DNA from: Candidatus Sulfotelmatobacter sp.
GTDB taxonomy: Bacteria; Acidobacteriota; Terriglobia; Terriglobales; SbA1
DNA: 6,539 nt
Direction: 5' to 3'
Assembly (NCBI GenBank): GCA_030151135.1
Contig: JASLEQ010000335.1
Coordinates: 1 to 6,539 of the forward strand
Positions 1 through 5,616 of the stretch are shown piece by piece (position 1 is the stretch's first letter; each line of letters starts with the position of its first letter). Under the pieces are notes generated by a model. The model was given only the letters and a program-made list of their open reading frames with translations. It had not been told where the DNA came from and did not search any database. The position numbers and the translations under genes are program-made.

Positions 1-520
1 CAAAATTGTTGAAGGAAGGGCTTCCGGCAAGGGAACTGGTAAAGTCGCTCGGAGGATAAATGCAGCCCTTCGGCGTCTGATTCGTTTGGCTGCTTGCTTC
101 CACACACGCAACGAATCCGAATGTGTAGATCACGTTGATCGGAACGGCCCACACGTTCGACTTATTTTGCGCGGCAATGGTATCGAGCCATCCATCCAGC
201 GTTGCGAAGTTGTATTGCCCTACCGAGGTCTCTATGTCGTTCCAATCAATCGAAGCATCCCACGGACGCAGGGTCCCGGGTTGCGCAGCCGAGGCATTCG
301 GCCAGGTTTCATTAGGGCAGTTATTGTTCCCGGTGCCGCACTGAAACCCAAAAAATGACGGTTGGATTCCGCCAACTGGCGCAGGTGTGATTGGCCGACT
401 AGGAGGCGACACGCTGGATGAGTGCGTCGACGCGCCTCCGCAGCCCATGCACAACAATAGGAGAACAAAGCAAGCGCATGCAAGCGCGGCATTACGGCCT
501 TTGGGGAAGGGCAGAGACAT
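1..520 (-). CDS. Secreted lipoprotein, putative glycoside hydrolase (5' part, cut by window edge)
   Basis: The reverse strand is open from an ATG at 520-518 to the left edge, about 173 residues with no stop, so the C-terminal part lies outside the window. The N-terminus is a type II signal peptide: a short basic stretch (K7, R9), a hydrophobic core around residues 11-25 rich in Leu and Cys, then CMGCGG with Cys27 as the likely lipidated residue. The -3 position is Cys rather than the usual Leu, so the lipobox is slightly atypical. A Ser/Pro-rich linker (about 31-50) follows. The mature domain starts near 53 and contains LRPWDASIDWNDIE followed by GQYNF and a D-x-W-L stretch (about 84-112). 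This pattern is typical of the first strand and helix of TIM-barrel glycoside hydrolases (GH5, GH39 or GH42-like). The catalytic acids would lie beyond the edge, so the enzyme family and substrate cannot be set. It is transcribed away from the operon and is probably unrelated to it. The start is supported by a strong Shine-Dalgarno site. Confidence 0.72.
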   Translation of the reverse strand, partial: MSLPFPKGRNAALACACFVLLLLCMGCGGASTHSSSVSPPSRPITPAPVGGIQPSFFGFQCGTGNNNCPNETWPNASAAQPGTLRPWDASIDWNDIETSVGQYNFATLDGWLDTIAAQNKSNVWAVPINVIYTFGFVACVEASSQTNQTPKGCIYPPSDFTSSLAGSPSFNNF

Positions 521-527
521 GTTTTAA

Positions 528-532
528 CTCCC
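528..532 (-). promoter_or_regulatory. Ribosome binding site of the lipoprotein gene
   Basis: Read on the minus strand this is GGGAG, 7 bases upstream of the ATG at 520-518. It fixes the start of the partial lipoprotein gene. Confidence 0.65.
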
Positions 533-736
533 AAGCATTGTGATCGGATTCGCCACTCTCAAACCCGTGGCTCATGACAAAGTTTCGTCCCAAAGTGCCC
601 CTTTTGGCATATCAGGTACATAATGCAAGTCGAAGTTATCTATGTAACTATCCTGAACTATTGGCACTTCCGGCTTTTTGTATTCCATTGTTCAAGTATG
701 CCGGCCCCGGGCGCCTCGGAAAATTGGCCAGTCCTA

Positions 737-750
737 TGCACATTTGTGCA
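737..750. repeat. Short palindrome, possible operator
   Basis: The arms TGCACA (737-742) and TGTGCA (745-750) are exact inverted repeats with a 2-base spacer. The site lies about 165 bases upstream of the small protein gene start at 915 and about 215 bases upstream of the divergent lipoprotein start. Its shape suits a dimeric regulator, but a 6+6 palindrome can arise by chance and no second copy was seen in the window. Confidence 0.3.
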
Positions 751-904
751 GAGTTTGATCCCCGGGTGCTATCGTCCAGGCGGAAGTGTCTTATTATCTT
801 TCAGTTGCGCGAGTTTGGAATGGTAGAAGGAATGCACTTCCTATTTCGCCGATTTAGGATTATTGTGCTTCTTCGTAATAGTATCAATTGATACCCACTG
901 TGGC

Positions 905-909
905 AGGAG
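905..909 (+). promoter_or_regulatory. Ribosome binding site that sets the start of the small coiled-coil gene
   Basis: AGGAG lies 5 bases upstream of the ATG at 915. This favours ATG 915 over the in-frame TTG at 888, which has no such site. Confidence 0.65.
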
Positions 910-914
910 CAACT

Positions 915-1205
915 ATGACGTCAGCGACTGCATTTGACACTATCGAGAGCGCGCAAGAGTTTCTTGCCCTTTTACGCGAGGCGGTGGAAGAAGCTAACCG
1001 TACGGCTGCGGCTGATATTTCGCAGGCGGAAGGCCGCAATCTCGACGCGATTCGCATTGTGCTCTACAAGCTGGAAAAGCTCGAACAGCACCTCAAGGTA
1101 AGCGGCCGGCTGCTTAACGACCTCCGAACTCTCCGGCGTCTTTTGCTGGAGGAGAGGTCCGGTTTGTTGTCACAGAATCATGAGGTTGCAAGCAGAGTGG
1201 CCTAG
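915..1205 (+). CDS. Small helical, probably coiled-coil protein of unknown function
   Basis: This encodes 96 residues from ATG 915 to a TAG at 1203-1205. An in-frame TTG at 888 would add nine residues but lacks a ribosome binding site, whereas ATG 915 has AGGAG at good spacing. The protein has no signal peptide, membrane segment or Cys. A first amphipathic helix spans about residues 11-32. A longer one spans about 43-85, rich in Leu, Lys, Arg and Glu, with hydrophobic residues spaced 3-4 apart (L43, I46, L50, L53, L60, L67, L70, L73, L77, L84). This predicts a helical hairpin or an oligomerising coiled coil in the cytoplasm. I do not recognise a family. It lies 258 bases before the carrier-protein operon on the same strand, and that gap contains its own possible promoter, so functional linkage to the operon is uncertain. 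The regular codon structure, good ribosome binding site and protein-like composition support a real gene. Confidence 0.7.
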   Translation: MTSATAFDTIESAQEFLALLREAVEEANRTAAADISQAEGRNLDAIRIVLYKLEKLEQHLKVSGRLLNDLRTLRRLLLEERSGLLSQNHEVASRVA

Positions 1206-1262
1206 CGCCACGCTCCCGGCGTCCCCCATTTTTAGAGCTTCTCCCGGGCCTTCGGTTTCGCT

Positions 1263-1268
1263 TATAAT
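1263..1268 (+). promoter_or_regulatory. Candidate -10 element for the operon promoter
   Basis: This is a perfect TATAAT on the plus strand in an AT-rich patch, about 195 bases upstream of the carrier protein start. No good -35 hexamer lies 16-18 bases upstream (the best fit is TTCTCC near 1239-1244), so the call rests on the -10 alone. If used, the transcript would carry a leader of roughly 190 bases. Confidence 0.3.
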
Positions 1269-1452
1269 AATACTTCTTCCCGACGTTGATGTTTGAGGGT
1301 CTTTTTAAAAGTGTAGTTCTCCCCTACAGTCCCTCCTCCATATGTTTGGAGTGCGCAAATTTATAGAATAACGACCATCATTGCCCGAAACATATCGCCT
1401 GGCCCCTCTCGATTAAATGCAAGTTCAAGATTTGGGGCGCGAGGAAGAGGGT

Positions 1453-1458
1453 AAGGGA
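1453..1458 (+). promoter_or_regulatory. Ribosome binding site of the acyl carrier protein gene
   Basis: AAGGGA, preceded by a purine-rich GAGGAAGAGG stretch, lies 5 bases before ATG 1464 and fixes that start. Confidence 0.55.
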
Positions 1459-1463
1459 AATCT

Positions 1464-1724
1464 ATGGATGAAGTCCTCAGCAAAGTGCAGATCGCGTTTA
1501 AGTCCGCTTTTGACGTCGATCCTGCGACCGTTTCCATGAATACCACTCCGGATGAGATTCAAGCGTGGGATTCCATGGGTCATGTGACGCTGGCTAGTAG
1601 CCTGGAGAAAGAGTTTGGGCTCACCTTCGATGTCGATGACCTTATGGAAATGGAGAACGTGAAAGAAATCTGCAGAATTGTGCAATCGAAACTCGGTAGA
1701 TTGCAGAATGCACAACTCTCCTGA
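1464..1724 (+). CDS. Acyl carrier protein (phosphopantetheine-binding)
   Basis: This 86-residue protein has the normal length and acidic character of a stand-alone acyl or peptidyl carrier protein. The phosphopantetheine attachment motif is WDSMGHV, with Ser37 as the modified residue; Met replaces the usual Leu after it (DSL), which is tolerated in the family. The helix II region that follows (TLASSLEKEFGLTF) and the helix III region (DDLMEMENVKEI) fit the carrier protein fold. The W-D-S-x-G-H form is more like carrier proteins of specialised biosynthetic clusters than the housekeeping AcpP. It opens a tight operon, and its 3' end overlaps the AMP-ligase start by 17 bases. It likely carries the acyl substrate of the following ligase and reductase as a thioester. 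It needs a 4'-phosphopantetheinyl transferase, which is not in the window. Confidence 0.93.
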   Translation: MDEVLSKVQIAFKSAFDVDPATVSMNTTPDEIQAWDSMGHVTLASSLEKEFGLTFDVDDLMEMENVKEICRIVQSKLGRLQNAQLS

Positions 1725-3192
1725 TCAAAACTTTGCTTCGCGCCTGCTTCGTCGATTGGGAGAAAACTGTTCGCTGATCGAAGCCTCCTCCGCACAGTCG
1801 GTTCGCGGCGCCGAGATCGCCGCTTATGTCGCCGGATTCGCGGCACGTTTTCTGTCATCAGGATTGCATCCCGGGGATCGCATCCTCCTCAGTTGTGGTA
1901 TTACGCCAGCCAGCGCTCTCGCGTATCTCGGAGCAATGTACGCCGGCTTAGTGCCGGTACTATTAGACGAAAGAACCCACACCGTCTCAGGAGACTCAGT
2001 CAAGGAAAAGGTCGGTGCAAAAGCGCTCTGGAGCAGCAAACCGATCCGTGAAAATTGGGCGAAGCAGATAAACATCCCGGTGCTTGAAGGCGGATGTGAC
2101 CAGGTAGACCCTTCAGAGCTGGAACCATTTTCTGCCAGCTATGCCGACCTTGCCCTCCTAATGCCTACTTCGGGTTCGACCGGAATCCCCCGGTTTGTGA
2201 TGATCAGTCACGGCAACCTGATCGCGAACACCGAAGCCATCATTCGCAGTCAACATCTTGGCACGGACGAAAAAGCCATGCTGATCATGCCGCTCAGCTA
2301 TTCGTTTGGCGCCAGCGTGCTCCACACCCACTTGTATCAGGGCGGCTCGGTCGTCTTCGATTCCAGGTTCATGTTTCCCGATAAGGTTTTGAACGCCTTG
2401 AACGAATATGGCTGCACCACTTTTGCCGGCGTTCCGACCGCGTATAACATCTTGCTGCGGCGATCAAACATTCGCTCCATGACGTTCCCGAAAATGCGTC
2501 GATTTCTCCAGGCCGGGGGGGCGCTGCAACCGGAAAAAGTGCGCGAGATGCGCGCTCTTGCACCCAACACGGAATTCTTTGTCATGTACGGGCAAACGGA
2601 AGCCACCGCTCGGATCTCTTGCCTTCCCCCGGATTCTTTGGCCCGCAAAATCGGCAGCGCCGGTCTCCCCCTCGATAACCTGCAGGCTCGTATTGTGGAT
2701 GCTGACGGACGCGATCTACCGGTCGGACAAATTGGCGAGATTATTGTCTCTGGCCCGTCCATCTCAAGCGGGTATTTCGAGGAGCCGGAAGCTTCGAAAG
2801 AAAAGTTTGCAAACGGCTGGTTGAAGACCGGCGATCTGGGATCCCTCGATGAGGACGGATACCTCTGGATTCGGGGTCGAAGCGGGGACTTCATCAAAAT
2901 CCGCGGTTATCGTGTGGGGCTTGCAGACGTAGAAACGAGAGTTGCAGCTGTCTCCGGCGTCACCGATTGCGCCGCGGTGGGCGTATCTCATCCGGAGGCA
3001 GGGGAGGCTCTCGCCATTTTTGTTGTGCCTGACGATACATCCGCGAATGGCGATCCGGGCGACTCGCTCGCGGACCGCGTATTGCAAGCGCTCCCGGTAC
3101 AGTGGACGTGCTCGCGGATCAAAATTGTCTCCGAGTTGCCCCGAACCGCAAGTGGTAAGATTGCGCGCTCTCAATTGCAAACAATGGCATGA
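1708..3192 (+). CDS. AMP-forming acyl ligase (acyl-CoA synthetase / acyl-ACP ligase family)
   Basis: This 494-residue member of the adenylate-forming (ANL) superfamily activates a carboxylate with ATP and transfers it to a thiol. The core motifs are in order. The phosphate-binding loop is TSGSTGIPR at 154-162, where Arg replaces the common Lys and the next residue is Phe instead of Gly. MYGQTEA is at 293-299, TGDLG at 374-378 (ATP ribose-binding Asp376), the hinge region with IKIRGYR at 396-402, and the C-terminal PRTASGKI with catalytic Lys484. ATG 1708 is preferred to the in-frame TTG at 1678 because the latter would overlap the carrier gene further; a weak GGTAGA lies at 1695-1700. The start overlaps the carrier protein gene by 17 bases, and the stop overlaps the next start as ATGA, so coupled translation is likely. 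The adjacent carrier protein suggests it loads an acid on Ser37-phosphopantetheine rather than on CoA. The substrate cannot be read from the sequence. Confidence 0.9.
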   Translation: MHNSPDQNFASRLLRRLGENCSLIEASSAQSVRGAEIAAYVAGFAARFLSSGLHPGDRILLSCGITPASALAYLGAMYAGLVPVLLDERTHTVSGDSVKEKVGAKALWSSKPIRENWAKQINIPVLEGGCDQVDPSELEPFSASYADLALLMPTSGSTGIPRFVMISHGNLIANTEAIIRSQHLGTDEKAMLIMPLSYSFGASVLHTHLYQGGSVVFDSRFMFPDKVLNALNEYGCTTFAGVPTAYNILLRRSNIRSMTFPKMRRFLQAGGALQPEKVREMRALAPNTEFFVMYGQTEATARISCLPPDSLARKIGSAGLPLDNLQARIVDADGRDLPVGQIGEIIVSGPSISSGYFEEPEASKEKFANGWLKTGDLGSLDEDGYLWIRGRSGDFIKIRGYRVGLADVETRVAAVSGVTDCAAVGVSHPEAGEALAIFVVPDDTSANGDPGDSLADRVLQALPVQWTCSRIKIVSELPRTASGKIARSQLQTMA

Positions 3193-4340
3193 ATGTGACG
3201 GCAGAAATTGAGCAGGGAATTGATCGCTTGCTGTCGGAATCCCCCTACGGCCTTGATTCCAGCGAGCGCCAGAACCGCTTGCTCTCGCTGTTCAAGATTG
3301 AAATTGCCTGCGCCTGCCAGAGCAATGCCTTGTACGCGAATTACGTAAAGCACTGGCCGATTCCTTTTCACGAAGCCGAATGCGTTGCCGACTTGCCATT
3401 TCTTCCGGTCGGGGTTTTCAAGGCCGATCCGCCGTTATCATTGATCAGCAGCGGGGAAGTGAAGCGGACTCTTACCTCGAGCGCAACCACCGGACAGGTT
3501 CCGAGCCGGATTGTGCTTGATGCCGCGACATCCAGAAGGATGGCAAAGGGTGCCCTCACCATCGTTCGTGATTTCATCGGCTCCTCCCGCCGTCCCTATC
3601 TGGTCATCGACACTCCCGAGAATTTGGCTGCTCAAAACCAGATCGGAGCCCGGGGCGCTGCCATACAGGCGCTTCGTTCGTTTGCTACGGAGATTGTTTG
3701 CTGTCTTCAACCTACGCAAGATGGCGAGCCTCGCCTTGACCTCGATCGGCTTCTCTCCTGCGCGTCCCAATGGAAGAATAGCGACGTCCTTGTCTACGGA
3801 TTTACCTCCGTCATCTGGACTCAGTTCGTTCAGCCACTTAAACGCGCCGGCATCAAGCTCGAACTCCCGAACGTATGCCTGCTTCACAGCGGTGGCTGGA
3901 AGCGGCTGCAGCAGCAGGCAGTCACACGGGATGCGTTCAATATTGAAGTGGCATCCGTGTTTGGCTGCGAGATCAGCCGCATCATCGATTATTACGGCAT
4001 GGTCGAGAATGTGGGAGTGATATATCCCGACTGTGAGTACGGCAACAAGCACGTTCCTGCTTTTGCCGAAATCATCGTGCGGGATCCCCTGACGCTCGCG
4101 CCGGTTGCAGAAGGTCAGAAAGGGCTCATTCAGGTCTGCAGCGTGCTTCCAACCAGTTTCCCGGGATTTCTATTGTTAACCGAAGACATCGCAGAAATGC
4201 TTGGTTACGACGGATGTTCGTGCGGACGCAAAGGCCCAAGCTTCCGGTTTGCCGGCAGGGTACCGAAGGCCGAGATGCGCGGATGCGGCAATCTGGAAAG
4301 CACACGCCATCCAGCGTCAGAAATGGTGGGTGTCGGGTGA
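3189..4340 (+). CDS. LuxE-type acyl-protein synthetase (LuxE/PaaK family)
   Basis: This 383-residue protein is close to the roughly 370 residues of LuxE from luminous bacteria. Known LuxE proteins use ATP to activate a fatty acid, hold it on a C-terminal cysteine and pass it to the LuxC reductase. Visible family marks are the LuxE-style nucleotide loop TSSATTGQVPS at 96-106, DYYGMVEN at 267-274, SFPGF followed by the TED triad at 331-333, the CxCGR motif at 343-347, and a terminal AEMRGCG with Cys366. That Cys sits where the acyl-accepting cysteine of LuxE is expected (Cys364 in Photobacterium phosphoreum). The start is an ATG overlapping the ligase stop as ATGA. The end overlaps the LuxC-like start as GTGA. 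A direct LuxE-LuxC adjacency supports a reductase complex. No luciferase genes are present, so it is not called luxE. A role as a plain acyltransferase taking acyl groups from the carrier protein is the main alternative. Confidence 0.88.
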   Translation: MNVTAEIEQGIDRLLSESPYGLDSSERQNRLLSLFKIEIACACQSNALYANYVKHWPIPFHEAECVADLPFLPVGVFKADPPLSLISSGEVKRTLTSSATTGQVPSRIVLDAATSRRMAKGALTIVRDFIGSSRRPYLVIDTPENLAAQNQIGARGAAIQALRSFATEIVCCLQPTQDGEPRLDLDRLLSCASQWKNSDVLVYGFTSVIWTQFVQPLKRAGIKLELPNVCLLHSGGWKRLQQQAVTRDAFNIEVASVFGCEISRIIDYYGMVENVGVIYPDCEYGNKHVPAFAEIIVRDPLTLAPVAEGQKGLIQVCSVLPTSFPGFLLLTEDIAEMLGYDGCSCGRKGPSFRFAGRVPKAEMRGCGNLESTRHPASEMVGVG

Positions 4341-5599
4341 TTACCACCGAACTCATCCAGTCGGTTGAATCGGCCCACGAAATCGCGGCGGCAGCAGATC
4401 GTCTGCGTGATGTCGTCCGTCGTCAAGAAATCACGCCGCAGACGGTTCTGGAAATCTTTGAAAAATGGTCTGCCGCCCTCGGTACGCACGAGTTGCAAGA
4501 TATACCTGGCCTCGCCTTCCTCCGGTTGTGGCTCCGCCGCGGAACCCTGGAGCCGCTTCTTCTTCGCGAGCTCGGTCCGGACGCGTTAACTGGTGGTTGG
4601 TACACCGATGGGCGTGCTCGCCTCCGGGCATTTTCTCTCGGCCTCATCGGACATTGGCCCGCATCCAACATTGAGATTCAACCCGTTCTGACGTTCACTT
4701 GCGCGTTGCTCGCTGGAAACTGCTGTCTGGTGCGAATGCCCAGTGCGCTTGTGGAAGTCACTCGTCAATTCATGGAAAAGCTCCATGAATCGGACCCTTC
4801 TGGACTGTTGACGAGCCGTGTCTTCCTGGCCAGCTTCGATCACGCGCGATTCGATCTGCAAGAAGCAATGGCGCGCTCTGTCGATGGAGCAATGATCTGG
4901 GGCGGCGCTGAAGCCGTATCCCAGGTCCGCAGATTGCCGTTCCCTCACTGGTCGCGCCTCCTAGTGTTTGGGCCTCGAGTTTCTGCGGCGGCCATGGACG
5001 CCGAGAGTTGGGGCAACGCCGAAAACCGGGGCTCGTGGTGCCGTCGCATCGCCCGCGATGTCTGGCAGTTTGATCAGCAAGCCTGCTCTTCGCCGCAGAC
5101 GCTTTTTCTTGAGCGCGCTCGAGGTTCCGATCCAGCAGACTTCGTTACTGAGCTCAAGAAAGCTTTCGAAGAAGAAAATCGCGCACACCCGCGCTACGAC
5201 ATCGAGCCGTCTTTATCCTCGGCTATCTCTCTGTCTCGCGCCTCGTGGCTATTAGCTGCAGACGGCAATTCCGCTATCTTTCCTGCAGCGCCGGACTGGA
5301 CGATCCTCCTCGGCACCGGTTCGACAATGCCCAATCCCACCCAGGGAAGAACATTAACCGTTTTGGTGGTCGATGATCTTCTGGAAGCAATATCAAAATT
5401 TGATGGGACGCTGCAGACGCTTGGTTTGGGGATCTCCAATCCGCAGCGTGAAGAGATGCTGGCAAGAGCTGCCGGCAGAAACGGCGTGGACCGCGTCGTG
5501 AAGTTGGGCCGGATGCACGTATTCAGCTCGCCATGGGATGGTACTGAATTGATCCGCCCGCTGACTCGCTTGGTTCGACATGTGCAATCGCAAGACTGA
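4337..5599 (+). CDS. LuxC-type acyl-CoA/acyl-protein reductase (aldehyde-forming)
   Basis: This encodes 420 residues from a GTG start. An upstream in-frame ATG at 4214 would overlap the LuxE-like gene by 127 bases and give a basic, non-homologous-looking leader, so the GTG overlapping the previous stop (GTGA) is chosen. LuxC enzymes belong to the aldehyde dehydrogenase superfamily and reduce acyl thioesters to aldehydes with NAD(P)H. Family marks are GLIGHWPASN at 102-111, LLAGN followed by CCLVRMP at about 124-135, QQACSSPQ with the probable catalytic Cys250, a region with LQTLGLGI in the C-terminal third, and SPWDG at 398-402 followed by LVRHV near the end. It is shorter than luminous-bacteria LuxC (about 480 residues), mainly at the N-terminus. 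Paired with the LuxE-like protein it should reduce the activated acyl chain. Whether the acyl donor is LuxE, the carrier protein or CoA is not settled by the sequence. Confidence 0.87.
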   Translation: MITTELIQSVESAHEIAAAADRLRDVVRRQEITPQTVLEIFEKWSAALGTHELQDIPGLAFLRLWLRRGTLEPLLLRELGPDALTGGWYTDGRARLRAFSLGLIGHWPASNIEIQPVLTFTCALLAGNCCLVRMPSALVEVTRQFMEKLHESDPSGLLTSRVFLASFDHARFDLQEAMARSVDGAMIWGGAEAVSQVRRLPFPHWSRLLVFGPRVSAAAMDAESWGNAENRGSWCRRIARDVWQFDQQACSSPQTLFLERARGSDPADFVTELKKAFEEENRAHPRYDIEPSLSSAISLSRASWLLAADGNSAIFPAAPDWTILLGTGSTMPNPTQGRTLTVLVVDDLLEAISKFDGTLQTLGLGISNPQREEMLARAAGRNGVDRVVKLGRMHVFSSPWDGTELIRPLTRLVRHVQSQD

Positions 5600-5616
5600 C
5601 GGAGCCTGATAACAAG

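Larger units (their letters stand above)
521..914. other. Intergenic region between divergent genes, no convincing gene
   Basis: This stretch separates the minus-strand lipoprotein gene from the plus-strand small protein gene, so it should carry promoters for both. It is more AT-rich than the flanking genes. An open frame at 574-891 (plus) has no Shine-Dalgarno site and no recognisable domain, and its composition is not protein-like, so it is not called. A short perfect inverted repeat, TGCACA-TT-TGTGCA, lies at 737-750. It overlaps a weak sigma-54-like pattern at 725-740: TGGC, then TGCA, with the GG and GC dinucleotides correctly spaced. No clear sigma-70 promoter with both hexamers was found for either gene. 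Confidence 0.55.
1206..1463. other. Leader region upstream of the acyl-processing operon
   Basis: This is a 258-base gap without a gene. Just after the upstream stop are a weak stem (ACGC at 1210-1213 with GCGT at 1219-1222) and a T-run at about 1229-1233, which is at best a poor terminator. A TATAAT hexamer lies at 1263-1268. Further down are three small exact inverted repeats: CTTTT/AAAAG (1301-1311), TGTAG/CTACA (1312-1316 and 1324-1328) and CTCCA/TGGAG (1336-1340 and 1347-1351). No riboswitch class or tRNA was recognised. Confidence 0.5.

Noticed and set aside
660..680. TGGCAC resembling the -24 element of a sigma-54 promoter
   Set aside because: The following GC dinucleotide is two bases too close, so the spacing does not fit.
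665..841. CACTTCC/GGAAGTG heptamers at 665-671, 782-788 and 835-841
   Set aside because: Three copies of a 7-base word over this length, counting both strands, are within what chance gives, and the spacing is irregular.
574..891. Open frame of 105 codons on the plus strand in the intergenic region
   Set aside because: It has no ribosome binding site, no recognisable motif and a composition unlike a folded protein. It lies where promoters of two divergent genes are expected.
1678..1707. TTG start ten codons upstream for the AMP-ligase
   Set aside because: The ATG at 1708 needs less overlap with the carrier gene and has a purine-rich site at a better distance.
4214..4336. Upstream ATG giving a 41-residue longer LuxC-like protein
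   Set aside because: It would overlap the LuxE-like gene by 127 bases, and the added residues are Arg-rich and unlike the family. They are the shadow of the LuxE C-terminus. The GTG at 4337 with GTGA overlap is a better start.
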